Of a stretch of DNA of 64,000 nt, positions 9,123 to 19,750 are shown in pieces; the first letter of the stretch is position 1; every line of letters begins with the position of its first letter. Source of the DNA: Dactylorhiza incarnata (taxonomy: Eukaryota > Streptophyta > Magnoliopsida > Asparagales > Orchidaceae). Location: contig JAWHQI010000079.1 in assembly GCA_033032865.1 (NCBI GenBank), positions 6,390,501 through 6,454,500 of the forward strand, written 5' to 3'. The notes below the pieces were generated by a model. It saw only the letters and a program-made list of their open reading frames with translations, was not told where the DNA came from and did no database searches. The translations under genes were made by a program, and so were the position numbers.

Positions 9123-10812
9123 TGATGATTAAAATTTCGCATGCACGAAATAAAATCCGAACTAGCAATCCAAGAAGGCAAGTATACCTATCGAACTGTA
9201 GTATAGGAACACAAGTGTCGTATTAAAATTCGAGAACCATTGATTACTTATACTCAAACAAATTACTATTATTTTATCTTAATAATTTTTTGGAAGGTTT
9301 TGCTTGCTAAGTTGAAATAAAAGCTGGGTAAAAGTACGGCTAAACGATGATTAAGAAATAGCACTCGATCTTGACTTACTTCAACTTAAGTTGATCAAAA
9401 TTCAAAAGCAAACTTAAAACTTAATAAAGTAAGGGTAGCTTGACCGTGGGGGGTCCTATAGTTTGAATATGATTCTCTTGAAGATATGCCCAACTTAGTT
9501 TAGGAAAATCTGACCGAACTCTCGTCCCGTATTCGAATACCTAAAACTCGCTTTAAGTGGTGAACCCTGCTATTGGGTTTGACTCCAATCTAGGAGATTT
9601 ACGTCATTCTCTCTCGAGAAATGTGTGTAACTCTCTTTACTCTTAAGTGCTCACTTCAGACTATCGGTCTCTCGGCTAGCCAAGAATGAAAGCAAAGGTG
9701 TGGACTATACATCGATAATATAGCTCCACTTAATTTTAATTAAGAGTAAATCTAAGGCCCAAAACTTTAGAAAGTGAAAGAAGACTAAAGGATCATAACT
9801 TGATCAACTCATCCTCAGATCATCAAGATCGAGTACTATGAGGATTTAGTTACTCATGGTGGAGGGGTAGGAGAGAGAAATGATGAAGATTTTAAGAGAA
9901 CAAAAACATGCAATTTTTATTAAACAAAAGTTCAACTGAGATTGTATTTGCATGGAAAGCCTACTAAGCATTAGTAATACACTATGAAAGGAAATTACAA
10001 AGGCATTACAACATTCATATGAAAACTAGAAAAGGAAATGCATTGAAATAAGAGAGAGAGAGAGAGAAGAAGAATACAAAATAACATGAAAATCACTGAA
10101 AATAGAGTAGTAGCACCAGTTCTCTCTCAGCAAAAAAAAAACTGAATGGGGAAAGCTTGGAGGTCATTTCAATTTATAGAAATTTTTCTGCCTCGGTCAC
10201 GCCCTCAGTCACGCCCATGACTAGGGGCGTGACATTGTTTAATCAATTCTGCGGCTTGGATCAGTTTCGGCGCACGATTCTGACGCGATTTGATGGGTCA
10301 CGCCCTAGGTCATGCCCGTGACTGAGGGCGTGACCATTTCGGTGGTTAGTCCGGTCATGGGCGCTGGCGGCGATCATGGGCACTGGCGGCTGGCTGACGT
10401 GGCAGTCATGGGCGTGACTGGAAGCACGCCCGTGTAACAGTGGCGTGACCAATTCGGTGGTCAGCTGGTCGAATCTGAGCTGTTCACGGGCTGGTCACGG
10501 GCGTGACTTGCGTGTCACGGGCGTGACTTGTGTGTCACGATCGTGTACTTTGGGCATGTCTGACCAGATCTTCTGAATTATAGTGGCAGCAGCTTAACTA
10601 GAAACAACAACTTACACGCCCTAGGTCACGGGCGTGACCTAGTGTGACTTAGGAAATTTTGCATTTTTGACCTGAAAATTCAAAAAACTTATGTTAGCAC
10701 TAAAAATAGGAAAATGAACCAAAATTGCATTTAGGTAAACAACAATAAGCAAAAAGTAAGAGTAAATAACCTAAAAATAACCTAATTAAACTAACTAGAT
10801 TTAGCATTATCA
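9123..10812 (-). repeat. 3' LTR of element D
   Basis: It lies between the ACAAT target copy and the polypurine tract. It contains the TATAAAT box on the minus strand at 10172-10178, a GA-repeat tract near 10050 and the GTCACGCCCGTGAC palindrome cluster (10195-10650). A short open frame across that cluster (10261-10452) is a by-product of the repeats, not a gene. Confidence 0.93.
10195..10650. repeat. GTCACGCCC/GGGCGTGAC palindrome cluster in D's 3' LTR
   Basis: Around fifteen copies of GGGCGTGAC or its complement lie within 455 bases, several arranged head to head as GTCACG-CC-CGTGAC. The matching cluster in the other LTR is at 19115-19570. Sites that differ between the two LTRs are often CG against TG or CA, as expected for methylated CpG decay. 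The same motif is found once elsewhere, in the foreign segment within F's 5' LTR (30440-30655). Confidence 0.8.
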
Positions 10813-10827
10813 AATTCCCCCAAGCTT
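10813..10827 (-). promoter_or_regulatory. Polypurine tract of D
   Basis: On the minus strand AAGCTTGGGGGAATT directly precedes the 3' LTR. This is the plus-strand primer typical of Athila-type elements. Confidence 0.85.
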
Positions 10828-12577
10828 ACACTTTGCTTGTCCCCAAGCAAAGAAATATGCTTAGCTAATAAAACAAAATGACTAATCAAAAAGATTTAAT
10901 TATGCTAAACACGAGTACCTTGCGAAATTCCAAGTAGGGAGAATAGTGAAAAGGAAACCTAAAATAAGTACTTTATTTAAGCTTAATTTTTATACCCTTT
11001 ACTAACAAAAATTAATCATCCAAAATTTTAACTAAAAAGTTTTAAAATAAAATTGAGCAAAGTAACAAGTGAGATAGTGCATTGAATTGTTACTAAACCC
11101 TAAGAGACAAATTATAATTATATCATTCTAAGAACAGGGATCTAAATTCATACCCAAGACTTAACTATTCTACTTTTCTTCTTTACTTAGCTAAATCAAA
11201 TTTAGGAGCATGAATCAAGACTACTTTATTAAGACCGAAATGTTTGGTTTAGGCATATGATTTGGAATGGAAATCGAAGATAAAAGTGATTGCTATAATC
11301 ACACTAAACCATAAACATGAGTTTTATAAAATTTTTGATATGAATGATAAGAGGCAATCCTTCATTATAAGCATATAGCATATTTTCTTTCTTTCTCTTT
11401 CATTGCCATTATTTATTTATTTTTTTATTTTGAAATTTTGGCAAAGATAACTAATACAAATATGCTTAAAATATCTTCTTTTTGAGCAAATTCTTTTCTT
11501 TGAAGCTCTCTATGCAATAAACCAATCACATTCTTTTAGAAATTTAAATAAAACTCAAAGTGTTAGTGTGATTCAAATAGGTTTGGAAATTTTGGCTTTG
11601 GTGAAAAATTTGATAAGTGGAGGTGACAATAAAACATGGGAAAAGGCTCAAAAGAGGCTAACAAAGGGTTTCTTTTTAAGGGTTGGCATGAAGGCTCAAA
11701 CTTAAAAAAAATGGCCTAAATCATTTTCATTGCTCTCTAAATTTATTTAAAGCATGAGTTTTGAAGGATTTCAAAAAGTAAGCCCTAGATATTAAATAAA
11801 GACTAATGAACTTATCCTGAAAATAAGAATAATAAGCGTCTAGGATTATTCACATTTACTACACAAATCAAAAGTTAACCTTGCAAAATATATCTAAAAA
11901 TGAAGAGGAAAATAGTGGATGAAGAATTTTTACGAAAGTAAAGAAGATAAAAGAGAAAACGATAAGGAAAGTACAAGATTTTTGAAAAAACTTTTCACAT
12001 TAACATGCTACCTAGAATTAGAACACTACATGAGTCAACAATTTACTTGTGAAACATAATTAAAAAGTAGGATTAGAAATTTTGAAATTAACTAAGGCTA
12101 TATAAAATATTTTGGGAAAAACAAAACTTAAAGCAATGGGTACTATTGATTTTACCAAAATCTAATTTAAACTACTAAAACAAAAGAAAAGAAAAGAAGA
12201 CATTCTCCCCCAAGCTTATGATAGACATTGTCCTCAATGGAAAAGGAGAGTGAAGGAAGGGGTAACTAAGAAAAGAAATTAAAACTGAAAAACTGAAACA
12301 GGCACTTCCCTGGATTTATGGGCTTGAAAGGATGTGTGATGCCGCTCCCCCTTGTTGGCGCTTTGAATCTTCATGAAATATCATCTTGAATTTTTCTTGA
12401 AACCAGCAATGTTGAAGCAGGCGATCGCCGAAGTTGAGAGTATCGGAGCCGCCCAGGGCCAAAGAAAAATTAAAACAACAAATTTTAAAAACCTTGGGTT
12501 GCCTCCCAAGAGCGCCCTCTGTTTAATGTCGTTTGAGCTCGACTAAAAGAATATAGTTCAAAAGTTAATCCAAATTA
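10828..12577 (-). other. Non-coding spacer of D between pol and 3' LTR
   Basis: No coding frame is supported across these 1.75 kb. The sequence is AT-rich and low in complexity. It holds a second polypurine-like box at 12201-12217. Near 12495-12515 it also has GGTTGCCTCCCAAGAGCGCC, a sequence commonly found after pol in Athila-type elements. In env-bearing Athila elements an env-like gene sits in this interval. Here there is no trace of one, so it is lost or was never present in this lineage. Confidence 0.7.
12201..12217 (-). promoter_or_regulatory. Second, internal polypurine-like box of D
   Basis: On the minus strand it reads AAGCTTGGGGGAGAATG, nearly the same as the tract at the LTR and 1.4 kb upstream of it. 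It may act as an additional plus-strand start site, which is inferred from the similarity alone. Confidence 0.55.
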
Positions 12578-14689
12578 TTACAGTCCAGACAAAAGAAGCT
12601 TTTCACTGTCCATGTCAACATTGTCACTAGAAAAATAAAGTTTTAGACGCTGCCCATTAACCTTGAAATCACCCTTATCTGACTGTGATATCAAAACAGT
12701 TCCATACGGATAAGCTTCCTTTACATTAAAAGGACCTGACCATCTAGATTTTAACTTTCCAGGAAATAAACGTAGATGAGAATTATAAAGTAATACTTGG
12801 TCGCCTGGTTTAAATGTTTTCGGGTGCCTTACATTTTTATCGTGAAAGCAATTCGTTCGTTCCTTATATAATTTATTATTTTCATACGCATTGGAGCGCC
12901 ACTCATCGAGTTCGTTGAGTTGGAATTTTCAAAGATCGGCGGTGGAGTGGGGATCAAAATTTAAAAATTTAAGGGCCCAGAAAGCATGATGTTCTAATTC
13001 GACCGGTAATTGACACGATTTCCCATATACTAACCGATACGGTGTACAACCGATGGCGGTCTTGTACACTGTTCGGTAAGCCCATAGAGCATCGTCTAAT
13101 TTATGTGACCAGTCCTTACGTGAGGTGGAAATAGTTTTTTCTAAAATACGTTTGATTTCTCTATTCACTACCTCGACCTGGCCGTTAGTTTGGGGGTGGT
13201 ATGCAGTTGAAAGCTTATGTGTAACGCCATATTTTAAAAGTGTTTTTGCAAATTGTGCGTTACAAAAGTGCGAACCCCTATCGCTAACGATGGCCCTAGG
13301 AGTACCGAATTGAGAAAATAATTTTTTTAAGAAAATAATAACGACTCGGGAGTCATTGGTAGGAAGAGCTTGGGCCTCTGCCCATCGAGACACGTAGTCT
13401 ACCGCAACTAAAATGTATTTATTACCATGGCTAGAAGGAAGAGGACCTACAAAATCAATTCCCCAAAGGTCGAAAACTTCGCACTCGAGGAAATAATTTT
13501 GCAACATTTCATTTTTATTTGAGATATTTCCGGCCCGTTGGCAGCTATCGCACCGTCTCACAAAAGATTGGGCATCTTTAGAAAGGCTAGGCCAATAAAA
13601 GCCTGCACTTAGCACTTTGTGAGCGGTCCGATTAGCTTGATAGTGCCCACCAGTCGGTCCTTCGTGTAAGTGTTTGAAAATATTTTGTCCTTCTTCGAAA
13701 GAAACACATCTCCTTACTACTTGGTCTGCACAAACTCGAAACAGATACGAGTCCTCCCAAAAATAATTCTTCAGGTCAGAAAAGAATTTCTTCTTTTGCT
13801 GATAGGAAAATTCTTTTGGGAGGACTCGAGCTACTAAGTAGTTGGCGAAGTTTGCAAACCAAGGAGAAGGAGTAGTGTTGATTGATAATAACTTCTCGTC
13901 GGGAAAATAATCATTAAAAGTTTGTTCATTTAAATCTTCAATAAATGGGTTATCTAATCGTGAAAGATGGTCCGCGGCCAAATTCTCAGCCCCCTTTTTA
14001 TCTTGGATTTCCAAGTCGAACTCCTGGAGGAGCAAGACCCAGCGAAGTAAGCGTGGTTTGGCATCCGGTTTAGAAAGTAAATATTTGAGGGCCGAGTGGT
14101 CTGTAAAAACAATAATTTTTGAAAGCGTAATATAAGGTCGAAATTTGTCGAACGCAAAAATAACTGCTAATAATTCTTTCTCCGTTGTGGTATAGTTCTC
14201 TTGCGCGGATGTAAGTGTTTTACTTGCGTAGAAAATAGGGTGGAAGTTTTTAGATATACGTTGTCCTAAAACGGCTCCCACCGCAAAGCTACTTGCATCG
14301 CACATGATTTCGAATGGAAGGTCCCAGATTGGAGCTATCATAATTGGCGCATTTATTAGCTTATTTTTGATTAATTGAAAAGCAGATAAGCAGGCATCAT
14401 CAAAAATAAATGGAGTGTGTTTTTCTAAAAGATGAGTGAGGGGTTTGGTAATTTTCGAGAAATCTTCTATAAATCGCCGGTAAAAACCGGCATGTCCTAG
14501 AAAGCTTCTTATGGCCTTAACGTTGGTTGGCGGTGGCAGTTTTTCGATCACTTCTATTTTTGCTTCATCGACCTCAATTCCTCTTGCTGATATCTTATGA
14601 CCTAAAACCAATCCCTCCCGTACCATGAAATGGCATTTTTCCCAGTTCAGGGCAAGATTGGTCTCCTCACACCGTTCTAACACTTTTTT
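12578..14689 (-). pseudogene. pol: RNase H and integrase of element D, one internal stop
   Basis: The frame continues that of the reverse transcriptase. In order it shows the end of reverse transcriptase ([16 protein letters not shown]), an RNase H with [24 protein letters not shown] and [10 protein letters not shown], the integrase zinc region ([13 protein letters not shown], then CDSCQRAG), and the core with [17 protein letters not shown] and [14 protein letters not shown]. It is open until TGA 12926-12928. Beyond this stop the same frame carries the integrase tail (NELDEWRSNAYEN, then SRWSGPF) and ends at TAA 12578-12580. Only one codon breaks the last 117 residues, so the damage is slight. 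Confidence 0.9.
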
Positions 14690-15706
14690 CTAAATTTTCT
14701 AAAAAAAATCGAAGGAATCACCAAACACGAAAAAGTCGTCCATAAATACCTCCATAATACTTTCTACGTACTTGTCGAAAATGGCCAACATACACCGTTG
14801 AAATGTTGCCGGCGCATTACATATGCCAAACGACATTCTTCGATAGGCGAAGGTGCCGAAAGGACAAGTAAACGTCGTTTTCTCCTGGTCCTCGGGCGAG
14901 ATGGGAATTTGGAAGTAGCCCGAGAGACCATCGAGAAAACAATAAAAGCTATGGCCGGATAATCGTTCTAAAATTTGATCGATGAATGGCAAGGGGAAAT
15001 GGTCCTTGTGGGTGGCGTCGTTCAATTTGCGATAATAAATACACATACGCCACCCAGTCACCGTCCGTGTTAGGATTAAGTCATTATTGTCATTTAACAC
15101 TACCGTGATCCCTCCCTTTTTAGGAACTACTTGAACGGGGCTTACCCATTTGCTATCTGAAATTGGATAGATAATTCCTGCGTCTAATAATTTCATGACC
15201 TCACCCTTTACTACTTCTTTCATGTTTGGGTTTAATCGGCGTTGAGGTTGAATAGAATTATGTGAATTATCTTCCATTAGAATTTTGTGCATGCAGAAAG
15301 ATGGACTTATGCCCTTAATATCAGAAATATGCCAAGCAATTGCTTGGCGGTGCTTTTGTAAAACTTTTAGCAATTTGGCATTTTCAGATCCACTTAAATG
15401 GGCCGACACTATTACTGGTAACTTAGAGTCTTTTTCTGAAAATTCATATTTTAAATGATTGGGTAGTTCTTTAAGTTCTAATGTGGGAGGTTCCTCGTAT
15501 GAAGATTTGAAAGACTTTTCTTTTTCAAAAGTAATTTCTTCAAAAATTTTTGATTTAATTTGAAAATTTGAGGGGGCGGGAGCAATGGATATTTTCATTT
15601 CTTGTAATATTTCAGTGGAGGTGTTTGAAAATGAACAAAAAGAAGAAGAACCATTTTCAGAAATACAAAAAGAAGGGTCTTCACTTAACACATCTAGAAA
15701 AAACAC
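14690..15706 (-). pseudogene. pol: Reverse transcriptase of element D, two stops
   Basis: Gypsy reverse transcriptase. The lead-in has SDIKGISPSFCMHKI. The core has WVSPVQVVPKKGG, RMCIYYRKLNDATHKDHFPLPFIDQ, FLDGLSGYFQI, RRMSFGICNAPATFQRCM and the catalytic FMDDF (Phe in place of Tyr is normal in Athila). Two in-frame TAG codons (14699-14701 and 14690-14692) lie just after the catalytic box, and the frame then goes on into RNase H. At its start it overlaps the gag-protease frame by 13 bases in a different register, at a T6 run near 15700. That one-base slip is either a mutation or, less likely, programmed. Confidence 0.9.
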
Positions 15707-17862
15707 GAATCGTCATTTTCTAGGGTATTTTTCATAGAGGGTGTTATGGAGAAGGTTACTTCATCATCTCCAACTCGGAGGAATAGCTTACCATTACTCA
15801 CATCAATGATAGCACGAGAGGTGGCAAGGAAGGGGCGGCCAAGGATTAGGGGAACCTCGACATCCTCTTCAATGTCCAAAATGACAAAATCCACCGGGAA
15901 GATGAATTTGTCTACCTTTACGAGCACGTCCTCCACAATTCCCAGCGGATATTTTATCGTCCTATCTGCTAGTTGTATACTCATACGTGTGGGGCTAAGG
16001 GTACCCACTCCTAACTTCTTAAACAAGGAGAATGGCATCAAGTTGATGCTTGCACCTAAGTCGGCCAACGCGTTCTTTACAAATAGATCACCAAAGAGGC
16101 ACGGGATAGAAGAACTACCCGGATCGTTAGCCTTTTTCGGTAATTCATTTGTTAGGACGGCGGAACACTCAACATTTAAAGTTACGTGCGATAGATTTTC
16201 TAGCTTTTTCTTATTAGTTAGAAGATCCTTCAGGTACTTAGCGTACTTGGGCATTTGTGATATCGCTTCATGGAAGGGCAAATTGATGTGTATTTGCTTA
16301 AACATTTCCAGGAAGCGATGATATTGATCGTCTAATTTTTCCTTGTTGAGTTGAGAAGGATAAGGCGGGGCGGGGTTGTTTTTGAAAATATGAGGTGGAG
16401 TGATAAAATCTGTTTGAGTGAGTGGTGTTTTTAAAATAGGGGCGGATCTTGCCTCGGGCTCTTCACTAACCAGACCGGATACTTGCTTCCCACTCCGAAG
16501 AGTTACAGCTTTCGCTTGCTCTCTCGGGTTGGGCTCGGTGTTAGCGGGAAGAGTCCCGGGCGGTCGCTCAGATATTATTTTGGCGAGCTGTTCGATTTGG
16601 TTTTCTAGATTTTTAACGGATCCGGCTAAGTTCCGGACGGTTGCTTCTTTCGTACTTATATATTTTGAAAATATCTCCTCCAAAGATGGAGGTTTTTGAA
16701 AGTTAACAGGGGGTGGAGGTGGTGTAAATTCATTTTGTAGAGGTGGGCGAGTTGTGTTTGCAGGATTACTCCAAGAAAAGTTCGGGTGATTACGCATCGC
16801 AGGATTATAATTATTCGGTAATTGAAAACCAGGTGCATGAAAATTAGAAGCAGAATAATTATTATAAGCATTTCTATTGCCAACATAATCAGCTTGTTCG
16901 GAGGTGGCTTTTGCGAATTCCCAAACCTGAGGTGCCGAAGGAGCATTCATTTCAGATATCTTTTTGCTAAGCATTTCCACTTGTAGTACCAGCTGGGAGA
17001 CGTTATCCACTTCGTATATACCTGTAGGTTTGTTTGGGCGGGATCTTGGCACATTCCACTGATAGGTGTTCATGGCCATATCCTCAAATAGCTCAAGAGC
17101 GGCTTCCGGGGTTTTGTTATTTAAGGTACCACCGGAAGCGGCGTCTATCATTTGCTTAGTATGTTGATTTAGCCCGTTATAAAACGTCTGCACTTGTAAC
17201 CATACAGGCAGAGCGTGATGAGGGCAACGTCTTAAGAATTCTTTATACCTTTCCCAGGTATCATATAGCGTTTCAGAATCTATTTGGCAAAAAGAAGAAA
17301 TATCATTTCTAAGCTTAGCAGTTTTCGCAGGTGGAAAATACTTAGTTAGAAATTTTTCAGTTAACTGGGCCCAAGTGGTGATAGAACCTCTAGGCAGAGT
17401 CGACAACCACTGCTTAGCCTTTGTTCTTAAAGAAAATGGGAAGAGTCTTAGCCTAATTGCATCATCCGTAACACCATTTATTTTGAAGGTGTCACAGATT
17501 TCAAGGAAGCTAGCAATATGTGCGTTCAGATCTTCATCTTGTAATCCGTCGAACTGCACGTATTGCTGCACCATGTGAATTATGCTGGGCTTTAGTTCGA
17601 AATTATTATTAGCTATGGCAGGGCAGACTATACTAGTTTCCGTCCCTTCCAGGTTAGGCCTTGCATAATGGGACATAGTCCATTCAGGGGCCGCAACCAT
17701 GTTGGGGACTTCATTTTGGTTAGGTTCGCCCATATTAACAACCGATTCCGAATCCTCAGCTAGTTCTTAGAATGTAGGATCTTGAACTTGCGATTTTCTC
17801 TGAAGAGTACGCTCAAGTTCTTGGTCCAAGTCTACAAGTTCTGACGGATTCGCTCGGGTCAT
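15694..17862 (-). pseudogene. gag: Gag and protease of element D, one early stop
   Basis: The likely true start is ATG at 17862-17860, after which an in-frame TAA (17767-17769, probably from CAA) interrupts. The open part from 17733 codes for 679 residues. It has an Athila-type gag core (LFPFSLRTKAKQWL, TTWAQLTEKFL and CPHHALPVWLQVQTF), a Pro/Asn-rich middle and a coiled stretch near residues 355-385. The aspartic protease has ADLGASINLMPFSLFKKLG and then PLILGRPFLATSRAIIDV. DLGAS in place of DSGAS is usual in this group. It ends at TAG 15694 after an ENDDSCFF tail. The protein would build the particle and cut the polyprotein. Confidence 0.9.
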
Positions 17863-18019
17863 AAACTAGAAAGAGAGAAGGGAAAATAAGATTGAGAAAT
17901 TCGAAAAAGAAAAGGTCTCTCTTTTTTTTTTGAATTAATTTTTTTTTCAAGAAAGAGGAGAGAAAAAGAGGTGATAAAAGTAATAGATTCGTTCTTTCAA
18001 AATATCAACAAAATGCGAG
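17863..18019 (-). other. 5' leader of element D
   Basis: A 157-base untranslated stretch between the primer site and the gag ATG, rich in purines on the minus strand (GAAAGAGAG runs). No feature other than a short poly-A/T tract near 17920-17945. Confidence 0.6.
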
Positions 18020-18037
18020 TCCCCGGCAACGGCGCCA
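18020..18037 (-). promoter_or_regulatory. Primer binding site of D (tRNA-Asp)
   Basis: On the plus strand it reads TCCCCGGCAACGGCGCCA, the 3' end of plant tRNA-Asp including CCA. On the element strand it is TGGCGCCGTTGCCGGGGA, 18 bases of complementarity. It lies six bases inside the 5' LTR. The tRNA-Asp primer is characteristic of Athila-type gypsy elements. Confidence 0.93.
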
Positions 18038-18043
18038 AAAACT

Positions 18044-19734
18044 TGATGATTAAAATTCCGCTTGCACGAAATAAAATCCGAACTAGCAATCCGAGAAGGC
18101 AAGTATACCTATCGAACTGCAGTATAGGCACACAAGTGTCGTATTAAAATCCGAGAACCGTTGATTACTTATACTCAAACAAATTACTATTATTTTATCT
18201 TAATAATTTTTTGGAAGGTTTTGTTTGCTAAGTTGAAATAAAAGCTGGGTAAAAGTACGGCTAAACGATGATTAAGAAATAGCACTCGATCTTGACTTAC
18301 TTCGGCTTAAGTTGATCAAAATTCAAAAGCAAACTTAAAACTTAATAAAGTAAGGGTAGCTTGAACGTGGGGGTTCCTATAGTTTGAACATGATTCTCTC
18401 GAAGATATGCCCAACTGAGTTTAGGAAAATCCGACCGAACTCTCGTCCCGTATTCGAATACCTAAAACTCGCTTTAAGTGGTGAACCCCGCTATTGGGTT
18501 TGACTCCAATCCAGGAGATTTACGTCATTCTCTCTCGAGAAATGTGTGTAACTCTCTTTACTCTTAAGTGCTCACTTCAAACTATCGGCCTCTCGGCTAG
18601 CCAAGAATGAAAGCAAAGGTGTGGACTATACATCGATAATATAGCTCCACTTAATTTTAATTAAGAGTAAATCTAAGGCCCAAAACTTTAGAAAGTGAAA
18701 GAAGACTAAAGGATCATAACTTGATCAACTCATCCTCAGATCATCAAGATCGAGTACTATGAGGATTTAGTTACTCATGGTGGAGGGGTAGGAGAGAGAA
18801 ATGATGAAGATTTTAAGAGAACAAAAACATTCAATTTTTATTAAACAAAAGTTCAACTGAGATTGCATTTGCATGGAAAGCCTACTAAGCATTAGTAATA
18901 CACTATGAAAGGAAATTACAAAGGCATTACAACATTCATATGAAAACTAGAAAAGGAAATGCATTGAAATAAGAGAGAGAGAGAGAGAAGAAGAATACAA
19001 AATAACATGAAAATCACTGAAAATAGAGTAGTAGCACCAGTTCTCTCTCAGCCAAAAAAAACTGAATGGGGAAAGCTTGGAGGTCATTTCAATTTATCGA
19101 AATTTTTCTGCCTCGGTCACGCCCTCAGTCATGCCCGTGACTAGGGGCGTGACATTATTTAATTAATTCTGCGGCTTGGATCAGGTTCGGCGCACGATTC
19201 TGACGCGATTTGATGGGTCACGCCCTAGGTCACGCCCGTGACTGAGGGCGTGACCATTTCGGTGGTTAGTCCGGTCATGGGCACTAGCGGTGATCATGGG
19301 CGCTGGCGGCTGGCTGACGTGGCAGTCACGAGCGTGACTGGAAGCACGCCCGTGTAACAGTGGCGTGACCAATTCGGTGGTCAGCTGGTCGCATCTGAGC
19401 TGTTCACGGGCTGGTCACGGGCGTGACTTGCGTGTCACGGGCGTGACTTGTGTGTCACGGCCGTGTACTTTGGGCGTGTCTGACCAGATCTTTTGAATTA
19501 TGGTGGCAGCAGCTTAACTGGAAACAGCAACTTACACGCCCTAGGTCACGGGCGTGACCTAGGGCGTGACTTAGGAAATTTTGCATTTTTGACCTAAAAA
19601 TTCAGAAAACTTAAGTTAGCACTAAAAATAGGAAAATGAACCAAAATTGCATTTAGGTAAACAACAATAAGCAAAAAGTAAGAGTAAATAACCTAAAAAT
19701 AACCTAATTAAACTAACTAGATTTAGCATTATCA
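18044..19734 (-). repeat. 5' LTR of element D
   Basis: This is the promoter-bearing LTR of D. It matches 9123-10812 throughout with about 48 differences by hand count. One falls in the TATA region: the 3' LTR has TCTATAAATT on the minus strand, whereas this copy has TCGATAAATT (near 19092-19100). The palindrome cluster lies at 19115-19570. Confidence 0.93.
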
Positions 19735-19739
19735 ACAAT
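19735..19739. other. Target site duplication ACAAT, right of D
   Basis: Exact copy of 9118-9122. C's sequence resumes here and reaches the env-like ATG 11 bases later. Confidence 0.93.
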
Positions 19740-19750
19740 CAACACCCACA

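Larger units (their letters stand above)
9123..19734 (-). mobile_element. Element D: complete Athila-like Ty3/gypsy retrotransposon
   Basis: D is 10.6 kb with LTRs of 1690 and 1691 bases (9123-10812 and 18044-19734) beginning TGATAATGC and ending ATCATCA on the minus strand. It has an exact ACAAT target duplication, a tRNA-Asp primer site, a gag-protease frame, reverse transcriptase, RNase H and integrase in gypsy order, and a polypurine tract at the 3' LTR. The tRNA-Asp primer, the protease box LGASINLMP and the AAGCTTGGGGG tract point to the Athila group. No env-like gene is found. By hand I count about 48 LTR differences, near 2.8 percent, as old as its host C within error. Gag-pol carries four stops and one frameshift. 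Confidence 0.94.

Noticed and set aside
10261..10452. 63-residue minus-strand ORF present in both LTRs of D (also 19181-19372)
   Set aside because: It lies wholly in the GTCACGCCC/GGGCGTGAC palindrome cluster. The open frame comes from the repeat, and no known domain is seen.
15746..16321. 191-residue plus-strand ORF opposite D's gag
   Set aside because: It is the antisense shadow of the gag-protease frame, with no supporting motif.
18020..18037. tRNA-Asp gene
   Set aside because: Only the last 18 bases of a tRNA are present. It is the retrotransposon primer binding site.
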